Shown here in pieces: positions 34,919 through 45,540 of a DNA stretch of 64,000 bases. Location of the stretch: positions 884,575-948,574 of the forward strand of contig NC_049993.1 of the NCBI RefSeq assembly GCF_000003815.2, written 5' to 3'. The notes beneath the pieces are model-generated. The model made no database searches. It worked only from the letters and a program-made list of their open reading frames with translations, and had not been told where the DNA came from. Every line of letters starts with the position of its first letter. Within the stretch, counting starts at the first letter, position 1. The position numbers were made by a program, and so were the translations under genes. This DNA is from Branchiostoma floridae. Its lineage: Eukaryota; Chordata; Leptocardii; Amphioxiformes; Branchiostomatidae.

Positions 34919-35147
34919 ATGGCACGCGCGATCGTTGGAATTGTTGTTCTCTTCTGCGTTTGGGGCCGTCACCCTGCCGAAGCAGCATGGTCCGAGTGGA
35001 AACCTGCAGGTAACGACTACTACAACGACCATGACGATAGCCACCTGACGTGTAAAGCTCAAGTCCAGGCTCTGAAAGCGCAAGTGGCCAGTCTTCAGTA
35101 CCAGTTGAGCCTCGCGGGGGGCCTACCCGGGCCCGGACCATACCCAG
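34919..35147 (+). CDS. Exon 2: signal peptide, coiled coil, Gly-Pro hinge
   Basis: Opens at the only in-frame ATG after acceptor CTTTACAG (34913) and ends TACCCAG before GTGAGT at 35148. It encodes 76 residues plus one base of a glycine codon. Cys45 lies just before the coil and could form an inter-chain disulfide (inference). Confidence 0.85.
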
Positions 35148-38100
35148 GTGAGTAAAAGTATCCTATAGCCCTGCAGATTCGGGCTGACCGAGGCTAGTTT
35201 GGTGATAAAATTACGTATTGTAAGTATCTATAGTAGTCAGTAATCTGATGACAATATTTTCTTTTAACACCGACGGATGACCAAAATCCGAATGAAAGTT
35301 GACAGTCACAAGTCTTGGATGCGTTCCTCTGTTTTTGTCTATAGCTTAAAGCTAAGTTCAGAAAATCACCGGTTTGCTAGGGCATCCTCACTCCCCTGGG
35401 CACAAAGTCCCGCGAGGGGCATTGCCCAATACTATGTAGATGTACATGTAGATGAATCACGTCATGTTTGCAACACTGGTTTGGTCACTGTAATCACATG
35501 TTAGGGTGAAAGATCGTGTTGTTTTTGCCGGTATATCGGTGGATGCTGTAAGAAACGTTGCGTTTGATCTTCCTTTAAACTGGAGAGTAGTCACAAGGCC
35601 TTTTGTGGGCCTGTACTCCCATGTTTTCCCTGTACTGTAGTAATAAGCTTAACCCTCGGCGCCTCGTTATGCTTCGGTCACCATTGGAAAGAGACCCTGC
35701 CGGGCAGGTCACGCAGGCTGTATTTTAGCACTTTCGGGCGTAACCCCTACGTGGTCACGTGCGACGCCCTGTGCGGGGTAAGGCTTTGGTCACATTTCCC
35801 AACCGGGTCCCGGACGGGCAGCTTTCGGGAGCGAAAAGAATGATATAAAAGACACCAAAATACACAAAATGTAAAAAAAAAATCCATTGGCATGATTTTT
35901 TTAGGTGCTGGTGGACACCCACCCCCCAGGAAAAAAAAATAAATAAAAAGCACACATACTCAAAAACTGCCACTACAAAAATATCTCAATGTAAGAAAAT
36001 CATCTATGCAAAAGATTTCTTTGAACCTTTGTTTATTCGTGAAAGCTCAAATCGGCCTGCAGGTCGCGCGACAAATGCACACCGGGACAAATGTGACACC
36101 CCGACGGGCACCGGCGCAATTGTGAGCTAAGCATCAGCCGTAACTGAACACATAAACATACCCACCCTAGAAAATGAGGCGGCCGTCGTGGAGAGCTACT
36201 GTGCTCTGTACGAACCCAATTTGACCCAGTCGCGGTCGCTTTGGGAAGGCACCAAGAAAAAGAGGCCGTTATGGCCAGGTGATCGGCTTGTAGACGTGAC
36301 CGCTTGGACACGGGGGCTGTACACTTGGCAACATCGGCGGGACGGGGAGGGGGTGCTGTACGAGGTTGGCCTTGGGCAGCGCTTGCAGCACAGTGTACGA
36401 ACGCGTGTAGCCAAGCGACGAGACCAAGTCGTAAAGGTGGGGTCACACCTGCGTATATTTTCAAGTGCGCATGATTTCCGCATGAAATTTTGTCATACGC
36501 GACAGAACGCCCAACATTTGGAATTTTTTTGGAATAAATTAAATGGTACGTCGAGCCCATCTGGCGTTTGAATTACGACTTCAGCGTTTCCATTTCGCAT
36601 GAGGCGCGTATGATTGCATCTGAAATGCGCAACAGAATTTTACGTACTGCGAATGGAAGCGTATGGGGTACGTATGTTGGGAATATTTGGTAGTTTTGTG
36701 CATGTCCAAAACTATCAGGCGAACTGGGCTTATATTTTCGTTTGCCTGCGTACGTGAAACTTTCTTAAAACGATTCAGATGCGTTTGAGGTGCGACTTGT
36801 GCGTGTGGCCGCGTATTGAAGGATTAGTCAAAATGTAGAGAAATGTCAAAACGGAACTCATGCGGCTTAAAAATATACGCAGGTGTGACCCCACCTTTAA
36901 AGCCCCTTTTCAGCAGACGACGATCGCGCTGCGCTCTTAATGCGATCTAGACCGGATGTAACCTTTTATTTCCTACTGGGTGTATCATAAAAAATGTGTA
37001 CAATGGGACTGAACAGACAACGAAACACACAAAGCGTAAAAAGATTCATTTTTTCTTTACAATTCCTTGAGCGATCCGTCAAATTTTGGGTCGCAGTGAG
37101 AGTGGCGTCCTACTGGAACGTGCCAACAATAAAGCGTGCCGTAGGTCTCAGTTAAGTCCTCATGATGTTCACAAATATACTGAGTAAAAATACTTTATTC
37201 TACCATCAATTACCATACAGTTACAGTCGTGGCTAACTATATGTACACTTCGCCGATCAAATTATCGTCGTTAATTGTCCAAGAATGTGACATGTAAGAA
37301 TCCGTCTAAGGGTTTCCTACCTTCTCCGATATCACGGTGATACTGTGTTCTGATTGCCATGGTTTTCTGATCGTTTAGAATATATCTCGCCTGGAACAGG
37401 GAGGAGCATTTCGATTCGGTGTGCTTGCGGAGGAGGCGTTAATTGCCCTCCTTCCAGTGAAGCATATCCCGGCGCCAGTTTGACTCCCTTTGGCCGGCTA
37501 TACTACTTGGCTAGCTTCGATACTATCTGATAGTACCGTAGGATCTGCTTGGAGATTACGCGACTTGATGTCATTTCTCTGTCGTTGTCTCAGGGGGCTG
37601 TACCTGGAAAATGGTCTTCAAGATCGTTGCCGGCGTGCCAGGGAGCAGCTACGCCCTCTGGCGGTCCCGGGGTGGTTACAATGACCAGGTACACCCGAGC
37701 CTGACCGGACACAGCCACTACCGCAGCCCAGACCTCGACAGGTGGTCGTCACTCCACGTCACCAAGGTAACTCGCCTCCTCAACTCGAAAAGTGGTATCA
37801 TTTAGCTTACAATCCATCCAGGCATGTTCACTCTCTGTAACTACTGGCAACACTATGTTGATTTTGTCCACAAGCGGTAATGTTTTTATCTTGTAGCGTA
37901 TCCCATTGGTTGTACCCACTCCACAAAATCCTGGCAAAAACCTTCCGACCCTAGCTTTCATTGGACGACCGCTAGCGAGGGGCATAAATTTGGGCGTATA
38001 CATGGCTTAGATTGCAAAAAATATCGGAAAACGTATAATAATGCCATAAAAAGCCAACGTTAATCCCAAGATCAAAGAAGAAGATGTGAAAGTACAGAAA

Positions 38101-41100
38101 GCGCTTGCAAGGGGCATAAATTGTCAATCTGATGTCTGAGTGATGAATATGCTGCAGAAACGTTTTCTAAGTAAACTTTTTCTAAATGTTCTCCTCATGT
38201 ATAATTAGAATACAGGTGTGTTAGTGAAAGTGCCTAATCTCTAAGCAGATCTTGCTGTGGCAAATGGGAAGCCGGCAGAAGAGTGTTATTGGCCACAGTG
38301 AAGATCTGTCGCAGGACGGAAAACTCAAAGTCTATTATCAGGCAATCGATACTTAATCAAACTGCATTACGAAGAAGGTGCGAATTACTTCGCTGTGGCC
38401 AATAGCACTCCTCTTCCGTCTAAACTCCATCCCATTTGCCACAGCAAGATCTGTTTGGAGATTAGAAAATACCAGTCACTGGATGAATTTCAATTTATAC
38501 ATTGTTAAACAGTATTTGTTGGACCACTTTGGTTAAAATCTTTGAAAAAAGAGAGAATCTCTGCCTACCGAGCCTAAATATTTCAGGGCCATCATCGGAA
38601 ACAAGGATTTTTTGTGCACTCTAACCTAAGCTTTTGATTTTGATATGTTCGCGATGTTTGTTTTTTTTTCGCGCTAATCTTTCTACCGGGAAATCATGAC
38701 ACCAAGAATAGTAGGTTTGTCGCACCCCCCCCCCCCCCCTTTTACCCAAGAGCCGAGCAATGATAAGGTTTACAGTTCGCTTTTACCTACGCGGTGAAGG
38801 CTATGCCTTCTGGCCTGTCTGCCTCTCTATCTGTATGTATATGTCTGTCTGTCTGTCTGTGTGCTTGAACAGAATTATGACAAGTTGACAATTTATTCAA
38901 CATTGTACAGACTAGCAAAATGTCCAATTGGATACATCTTGAATTGCGCTGGACATCACAATCTGTAGCTCCACTCTATTTACACTAAAAACAATTGTGT
39001 CATTAAAATATTCGTAAATCTTTTCATTTAGATATTAGGTACGTCATGCGGTTATCTGTTAAATGTAACCATTAAAAGAAGAATCAGTTACAGGTGAGCT
39101 CAAGAACACATATCAAACTACAACTCCAATATGGAGCGGTGACCAGGTGGAAAATCGGTGTCCATAACCCATTATGAGTTTAAGAGTCCAACCATGAATG
39201 GGATAGGTGAGTTCTTATAACGGGCTGTTCGACACAATGGCATATTTAGTTTGTGTGAGTTGCGGGTGTGTCGATTCGAAATGTTCTGCCGAAGGGGAGG
39301 CAACCAGTCCCGGAACTTGGAGTTGAGTAGGGATGTGGCGAATGAGCGACAAATGCTGACCCGACGATCTGACAAGGTGGTGAGGTTCAAGGTCTCCATT
39401 GCTGACTCATAGCTGTGGTAGCAGGGCCCAAGAATTATCTTGCAAGCCCTCTTCTGGATACGTTCCAGGCTAGCGGTTTGTTTCACAGTGAGGGAAGAGT
39501 GCCATACAGGAGTCGCGTACTCCAGTGCCGGGCGGATGTATGCTGTGAAGACTGTTGTCAGGTCGGCGACTGACACACCGAAACGTTTGAGTCTGTGCAG
39601 TAAATACAGTTTCCTGTTCCCACTTGAGGTCATGTTGTTGACGTGCATGTTCCATCTTAGGTCGTTTTGGACCGTCACGCCGACGACTTTGACGGACTCC
39701 ACGGTTTCAAGAACATGACCTTCCAGAGTGAGCGGTTGCGGTAGTTGGGGTGACTTCGCAAAGCAAACTTGTAGGGCCTTGCATTTCTTTGGGTTTAGTT
39801 TCATTCTGTGTTCGTTAACCCAGTTTGTCAGGTCATTCAAGGTTAGTTGAAGAGTGCAAGGTTGACGGATGGACCACATTTGTGCAAGGTTCATATCGTC
39901 CACGTACTTCCAGCGGTGAAGTACATCCCGAAGTGCCCCGTCGATCAAAGCCATGAAAATGATTGGACCTAAGATCGTACCTTGGGCTACTCCGCATGTC
40001 AGATAGATCCAGCCAGATGTTTTCCCCATGTAGTTTACCCTTTGCCTTCTGTTGGACATAAAACTGCACAACCATGGTACTAGGGCAGGGCGCACACCAA
40101 GGTCCAACAGACATTTAACGGCTGTGGCGTGGTCGACTCTGTCGAAGGCTTTTGAGAGGTCGGTTGTGACCAGGGTGCATGAGGAAGATGGGGTTGAAGT
40201 TGACTTGTACATGAAGTCCAGGAGGCTCACGAGAGCGTGGGTTGTACAATGTACAGTATTAAAGAACAAGAAGCATTTGGTAACATTACTTTGCAAACCC
40301 CCTGACAAGTGTGCTGCACGGCATTTTATACAGGCCGTGCAGCGGCTGGCTCTGTTTGATGCCTGCTAGTTCGGTTTCTGTGTGAAGGCCCTATTAGGCA
40401 CCTAGGCAGGTAGGTAGACTCTGGCCCGTACCCTCTTGAAAAATATGACTTTTCTACCGTTCCAGGTAAAGGTGAGCCTGGTAACGCAGCACCAGCATAC
40501 CCGTGACATCATCTTTAACGCCCACGGCAGTAACAGGGACAACTGGTTCTCCAAGGACCGTCTCATCTCTTCGCCCTGGACTGATCTCAAGACCGCACCC
40601 GCCAACTTCTTCTCGATTCAGGGCGACGATCGGCATGGGAGGTGAGCGCACACGATTTAGACCAATCTGGTTTCTGATAAATGGTATTTGTGGACCGCAA
40701 ATCCGATACACAAGTATCTGTATCTATATCTGTATCTATATAGCCTGTATAACCACCCATCGGCGTAACAACTTTGAATGCACGTGGCGCGGCAGCAGCT
40801 GGTTATATTACACCGAACGACCCGTCACTCCTTACTTTTGCACATCTGTCTGCAAGCGTTCTTTGAAACTATCCAGAGAAGATGCCCCTACTGTGCTTGG
40901 TGGTAAAAAATTCCACTCTACGATATTTCTGGGAAAATACGATTTTTTTTAAACACGTCAATCCTAGGATGGTTACCAGGAAGTCATGGCTGTTTCTTGT
41001 TCTTTTTTGAGCTGGAATTAGATACGTATCAGTCGGCATGTCCACCATTTTATTGGCAATTTTGTACATCATGCAAAGTCTGGACATTTTCCTTCTGTCT

Positions 41101-42289
41101 TCAAGTGATGTCCACTGCAGATCTGTTTTGATTTTGGCATAAAGTACATATTTTCGCGAGAGAACGAGAAGACTTGACAGCTATACTAGGTTTGGGGAGG
41201 AGGCTATGTTTTCTGACCCCCACAATCTGGAGGTTTGGGCTGTATTATACCTGTTTATACCCCATCCTCTGATGACGGGACTTCTGCCTTTGAAAATAAA
41301 AGTTATGATGTTTTCGGTAACAAATGTTAAACTCAGAAGCTCTTGTTGGGTAGTTGAAATCTAGGATGTTCATACGTGTCAATAGTTCGACATCGAAATT
41401 GTAATTGATGGCATTCTATGGTAGCCTACATAGCAGACTCTCTGGGCCTTTATCTTGTTTTTTTTGGCACATAATGCACTTTTCTTTGCCATTTCTTTTT
41501 GTACCGGGTTGCTTGTACTGTCTGCCCGTAGTACAAGCAACCCACACAAAAAGAAATGGCCAGCAAATTTACAAGCGTATTATGAGCCAAAAAAGACGTT
41601 CAATATATAGGAATCTGCTATGGAGACTAGTTCTACGGCACTGCAGCAGAACTTCTTGTTTTGGCGTGTCTGGTTTTGACCCTATGGTGGCTTTCTTTGG
41701 ATCAGCAGGCTAGTTGTACACGTTGAGCTGAAATGCTAGTTTCGTACACATTTTGATTTTGTTATGGCCCATTCCTCCACTACCAGGCGGTTCTTCATCA
41801 ACCGTAGCTACGGAGGCTGTGCACACGACTGGGGATGGCTGATCGTCCTGGATCCTGGAGCTGAGTGTCCTTGGGAGAAAAGGGTGAAGAGCAGGGGAAA
41901 CAACCAAATCCTGTTCTCCAGGAAGGCCAACAGCGTTCAGTTCGAGCAAGGTATTTCCAAACATCTAGTTTCAACACATGTGGTATCTTCCTCCTCCTCT
42001 TTATCATCATCAGTAGTAGTAGTAGTACCACTACTACTACTACTACTTCTACTACTACTACTAGTAGTAGTAGTAGTAGTAGTAGTAGTAGCAGTAGTAG
42101 TAGAAGTAGTAGAAGTAGCAGTAGTAGTAGTAGTAGCTGTGGTAATAGTGGTAGTAGTTACTGTAGTAGTAGTAGTAGTTACTGTAGTAGTAATATTAGT
42201 GGAAGTGGTAGTAGTAGTAGTAGTAGTAATAGTAGTGGTAGTGGTAGTAGTAGTGGTAGTACTAGTAGTAGTAGTAGTAGTAGTAGTAC

Positions 42290-42321
<32 letters not shown>

Positions 42322-42860
42322 GTAATAGTGGTAGTAAACGAGATTACTTAAGCAAAGGGAATAAAAGCTTCGGCAACCCAAAGACCGAATGGACCGATCC
42401 TGAAGCCCCGCCCCCTGTCCGATTAAATTAACCTGGCATCCAGGCCATTGTCGATAGGTCGGGATATCTTTGGCCGATCTTTCTGGGGACCAGAGCTTTT
42501 TGCTGCCTTGATAATCTTCTACACCCTCTTGTTGTTTTACGCTGTAGATTATTTAATTGGCCATGACGATAGACCTCCTGTTACGGTCAATTTAACTTCT
42601 ACGGCGTAAAACTCACACCGGATGCAAAAGATTACCCAGGCGGCGGAAAGCTTCTCCTACCCCGAAGAGAGATTGGACAATCCAAGGTGAACTTAATGAT
42701 GGCAGGTTAGGGTGCGATGTGTTCAATGAGTTAAACAATTCTTCCCTCATCTCATGTTTGGTCTCATTTTGGTACACTTCAGCTTTTCTTCTGTTTTTTT
42801 GCAGACTGGCCAAATGTTGGACAGGCGGACGCCCTTGCGATCTACACTCAGTCCTGTTGA
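34919..42860 (+). CDS. Secreted protein, coiled coil plus Trp/Cys-rich domain (6 exons)
   Basis: Coding exons 34919-35147, 37594-37766, 40466-40641, 41787-41950 and 42805-42860 join in phase (1, 0, 2, 1) at GT/AG borders to give 265 residues and a TGA stop. Residues 1-22 form a signal peptide (AIVGIVVLFCVWG core, AEA before the cut). Residues 45-65 are a short coiled coil (QVQALKAQVASLQYQLS), and 68-77 a Gly-Pro hinge. Residues 78-265 form a conserved-looking domain with WKMVFKIV, DLDRWSSL, DIIFNAHGSNRDNWFS, SPWTDLK, FFINRSYGGC, GWLIVLD, CPWEKR and ILFSRK. I recall comparable modules in uncharacterised secreted proteins of invertebrates, but know no name or function. Expected location is extracellular, perhaps oligomeric through the coil. 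The long introns carry LINEs and MITEs. Confidence 0.85.
36160..36330. mobile_element. Diverged relative of the 29167-29645 MITE
   Basis: GAAAAAGAGGCCGTTATGG, then CCAGGTGATCGGCTTG, parallels the right part of the element at 29450-29645. The terminal TTTGACTGTA is not preserved. Confidence 0.5.
36434..36898. mobile_element. MITE with AAAGGTGGGGTCACACC ends, 465 bp
   Basis: The left arm AAAGGTGGGGTCACACCTG then CGTATATTTT is mirrored by AAAATATACG then CAGGTGTGACCCCACCTTT at the right end. A relative with GTGGGTTCACAC ends lies at 42892-43199. Confidence 0.88.
37594..37766 (+). CDS. Exon 3 of the secreted-protein gene
   Basis: Acceptor GTTGTCTCAG (37593) and donor CCAAG before GTAACT (37767). 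It encodes residues 77-134, the start of the conserved domain (GCTWKMVF to LHVTK), and ends in phase 0. Confidence 0.85.
38234..38466. mobile_element. Palindromic MITE, about 233 bp
   Basis: The left arm CTAATCTCTAAGCAGATC, then TTGCTGTGGCAAATGGGA, and an ATTGGCCACAG segment recur inverted at the right end (CTGTGGCCAAT, then TCCCATTTGCCACAGCAA and GGAGATTAG). Arms are roughly 70-75 bp. Confidence 0.85.
39172..40245 (-). mobile_element. LINE RT fragment with an open frame, antisense in intron 3
   Basis: The minus-strand frame reads RT motifs in order: THALVSLLDF, TTDLSKAFDRVDH (block A), CGVAQGTILGP, YVDD (catalytic, block C), MKLNPKKCKALQV, then the C-terminal RIQKRACKIILG and a conserved RR tail, stopping at 39172. 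About 350 codons remain open, so it is fairly young, but the N-terminal RT and endonuclease are missing (5' truncation near 40245). The motif set fits the CR1/Jockey group. It is antisense to the host gene. Confidence 0.9.
40466..40641 (+). CDS. Exon 4 of the secreted-protein gene
   Basis: Acceptor CCGTTCCAG (40465) and donor GGGAG before GTGAGC (40642). It encodes residues 135-192, including DNWFSKDRL and SPWTDLK. Confidence 0.85.
40700..41140 (-). mobile_element. LINE C-terminal and 3' end, antisense in intron 4
   Basis: The minus strand reads TDLQWTSLEDRRKMSRL, then MMYKIANKMVDMP, and after a one-base shift VEWNFLPPSTVGASSLDSFK followed by ERL and a TAA at 40832-40834. These are the standard last motifs of CR1/L2-type reverse transcriptases. 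The 3' UTR ends in a TATC/TGTA microsatellite at about 40705-40745, the tail kind such elements use. It lies on the wrong side of an exon to be part of the 39-40 kb copy, so it is a separate insertion. Confidence 0.8.
41428..41622. mobile_element. Hairpin element 165 bp before exon 5
   Basis: The arm GCCATTTCTTTTTGTACC, then GGGTTGCTTGTACT (41488-41519), is inverted at 41530-41560. The match extends outward with gaps to ACATAGCAG (41428) and CTGCTATGG (41622). The centre is only about 10 bp, so the transcript could form a near-complete hairpin. Confidence 0.8.
41787..41950 (+). CDS. Exon 5 of the secreted-protein gene
   Basis: Acceptor CTACCAG (41786) and donor GCAAG before GTATTT (41951). 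It encodes residues 193-247 with FFINRSYGGC, WGWLIVLD, CPWEKR and ILFSRK, the most conserved-looking part of the domain. Confidence 0.85.
42000..42336. repeat. TAG/GTA trinucleotide microsatellite
   Basis: About 110 imperfect TAG units (with ACT in the early part, from 42030 to 42062) starting 50 bp after the exon 5 donor. Frames through it give poly-Val or poly-Ser, which are artefacts. Confidence 0.95.
42805..42860 (+). CDS. Last coding exon of the secreted-protein gene
   Basis: Acceptor TTTTTTTGCAG (42804). It encodes DWPNVGQADALAIYTQSC and TGA. The final residue is a cysteine (Cys265). A MITE begins 32 bp downstream, so the 3' UTR probably includes transposon sequence. Confidence 0.8.
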
Positions 42861-42891
42861 AAGCCCCGTATGCAAAGCCAACAACATGCAT

Positions 42892-43199
42892 AAGGTGGGT
42901 TCACACGTGCGTATATATTCAAGTCCGTATGGAGTTCTCTACAAGGCTCCACAGTCAGGTGACGGTAAAAATGGTAGAAATTGCACAAATATAGATGCAT
43001 AACATGCCAAAGGTCTTAGCTGACCGAGGAGTTTGGTTTGCGACCCTGCTAACGCGTTTGGCTTATTATCTGTCTATATGTGTCCAATTTCTGTTATTTT
43101 TCCAGCAACCTGTGGGGCTTGGTAGGGGTTAAGACTTCCATGCGGACCTCATACGGACTTGAATATATACATTACATGTACGCACGTGTGAACCTACCT
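42892..43199. mobile_element. MITE with AAGGTGGGTTCACACGTG ends
   Basis: The left arm AAGGTGGGTTCACACGTGCG, then TATATATTCAAGTCCGTATG, is mirrored at 43150-43199 (CATACGGACTTGAATATATA, then CGCACGTGTGAACCTACCT). It belongs to the same family as 36434-36898. Confidence 0.85.
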
Positions 43200-44000
43200 A
43201 GAGCTGTAGCAGTGCTTACCGGTGAACTCCAAGCGTTTTTTGTTAATTGACATTGAAAGAAGACAACCTTTTGAAAAAAAGTACTGTAATGCTGTTCTAA
43301 ATTCTTTCTGTGTTTTGGTTAAAAAAACAGTGATAACGTTACAACCCTTATAGGGTTGCTCAACTTTTGGGATTTTTTCGATGATTAAATTCTTTCTTTC
43401 AGTGTCTTTATTTTTTTAACGTTAGAAATGGGGCCATGTAGTGAATAATTACATAGCATATATTATATAAGCTGCTACAGTTGACAATTGTGATATATAC
43501 TCTATTACTAGACCTGGAACTTAAAATAAAACAATAGAACCGAACAACGGAGAACACTTGTATGCCACAAGACAACAATGTTTGCATTTGCTACTAGGAA
43601 AGATGACCCGTGATGACTTATAATTTCAAGATTTCTACAAAATGGGCACAAGTTGTATAGGGCTGCAATAAAAAGGATATTGTTTTCAAGCAGTTTGCAG
43701 TTTATAAAGTAGTGTTTCATCACATAGTGGTGCATACTCACTAGCTCACCCAATCCCATAGCTGGTAGCTGTAGGGGAAGTTTGTCTGTCTACAAAGGGT
43801 CTCCACCTCTGGCGGTCATCAGCCTGTCTGGTATACTACATACACTATAAGATAAGTATGCAACTCCATCTGTATGGGAAATTACACTCAACTGACATTG
43901 CTTCTACTTTGTAGCAATTCCTCTAAATGTCTAAAATATTCTAATTAATTAATCAAATTACCTCCTAATTTTTATAAAATATATTTCATGGTGTACATCT
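43200..44000. other. No recognisable gene
   Basis: AT-rich sequence after the secreted-protein gene. AATAAA-like hexamers occur near 43524 and 43669 but cannot be tied to a transcript. Confidence 0.4.
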
Positions 44001-44009
44001 TTGCGTAAC

Positions 44010-44480
44010 CTACATACATACCAAAAATCATGACAAGACATTATTCCTTTCTTGAGTTATCCTCCTCGGAAGATTTTGGCACTGCACTTCCAAAACTAGC
44101 CGCTAAGGGGCCCAAACTAAAGTAAATTCTTCTAGAGCACAGGAACTACCTATCACCACATAAATCATCGCAATCCATCCTAACGTTCTTCACACAAGTT
44201 TACTCAAAACATAAAAATAAAACACCTTTTGAAGTACCATAGAACCACCAGGAGGCCCACAAGTGTATAAATCCCTTCACGATCACAACACCTAACCACG
44301 TTACAAATCTCATCGCAACCCCCATCCACAGCTTCCTAAGATATTCGCCAAACACACAAACATCCACAAAACAAACATCCTGCTGATCCACAACAAACAG
44401 CTACAAGCTTAGGCTGAAATTTAGAGCAAATAAACATCCTCCATACACCTACCCACATAAAAAATCAACACCACAGCAAG
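44010..44480 (+). repeat. Diverged units related to the 8160-8780 repeat
   Basis: CAGGAGGCCCACAAG followed by CACGTTACAAATCTCATCGC and a CTTCCTAAGATATTCGCC segment parallels the unit structure at 8.2-8.8 kb, and 44015-44120 seems to be another partial unit. Similarity is weak. Confidence 0.35.
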
Positions 44481-44527
44481 TCCAGGTGCAAAGATATAAC
44501 ACAAAACGTGGTGCTGTAGTACCAAGG

Positions 44528-45540
44528 TCAACCAACGGACAGCGGCACCGTCGGACGGTGTGGGACAGTACATTGTTGTATGTTGTATTCTCTGTCGGAC
44601 AGCGGCACCGTCGGACGGTGTGGGACAGTACATTGTTGCATGTTGTATTTGCTGTTGGACAGTGGCACCGTCGAGCGGTGGGTTACAGTACATTGTTGTA
44701 TGTTGTACTTGCTGTTGGACAGTGGCACCGTCGGACGGTGTGGGACAGTAATTGTTGTATGTTGTATTCGCTGTTGTACAGCGGCACCGTCGGACGGTGT
44801 AGCACAGTACTTTGTTGTATTCGCTGTTGGACAGTGGCACCGTCGGACGGTGTGGTACAGTACAGTGTTGTCAAGTGATGTGTTCGCAGTTGGACAGCGG
44901 GCACCGTCGGACGGTACATTGTTGTATGTTGCAGTCGCTGTTGGACAGTAGCACCGTCGGACGGTGTAGTACAGTAATTGTTGTATGTTGTATTCGCTGT
45001 TGTACAGCGGCACCGTCGGACGGTGTAGCACAGTACTTTGTTGTATGTTGTATTCGCTGTTGGACAGTGGCACCGTCGGACGGTGTGGTACAGTACAGTG
45101 TTGTCAAGTGATGTGTTCGCTGTTGGACAGCGGACACCGTCGGACGGTACATTGTTGTATGTTGCAGTCGCTGTGGGACAGCGGGCACCGTCGGACGGTG
45201 TAGTACAGTAATTGTTGTATGTTGTATTCGCTGTTGTACAGCGGCACCGTCGGACGGTGTAGCACAGTACTTTGTTGTATGTTGTATTCGCTGTTGGACA
45301 GTGGCACCGTCGGACGGTGTGGTACAGTACAGTGTTGTCAAGTGATGTGTTCGCTGTTGGACAGCGGGCACCGTCGGACGGTACATTGTTGTATGTTGCA
45401 GTCGCTGTGGGACAGCGGGCACCGTCGGACGGTGTGACGAGATGGTTGGACAATCGTGTAGAGAATTTTGTAGATAGCGGGATACGTCAGACGGTATGGT
45501 GGATTTTTGCCGTTAGACAACGGGCGCCGGTGGACGGTAA
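44528..45540. repeat. Palindrome-bearing tandem array, 58-60 bp unit, 234-bp super-unit
   Basis: About 16 units carry CACCGTCGGACGGTG, a palindrome with 7-bp arms and one central base, spaced by TTGTTGTATGTTG and CGCTGTTGGACAG-type sequence. A variant with TCAAGTGATGTGTTCG occurs at 44871, 45104 and 45338, giving a higher-order period of 233-234 bp made of four monomers. The last two or three units decay by 45540. Open frames on both strands result from the repeat. Confidence 0.93.

Larger units (their letters stand above)
35148..37593 (+). other. Intron 2 with MITE remnants
   Basis: Besides the MITEs listed separately, an inverted GGTCACATTT / GTGTCACATTTG pair with GC-rich arms spans about 35780-36125, probably an old palindromic element. 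No exon was found within. Confidence 0.6.

Noticed and set aside
41764..42431. Overlapping ORFs with poly-Val and poly-Ser tracts
   Set aside because: They read through a TAG/GTA microsatellite in an intron; only the 41787-41950 part is a genuine exon, in another context.
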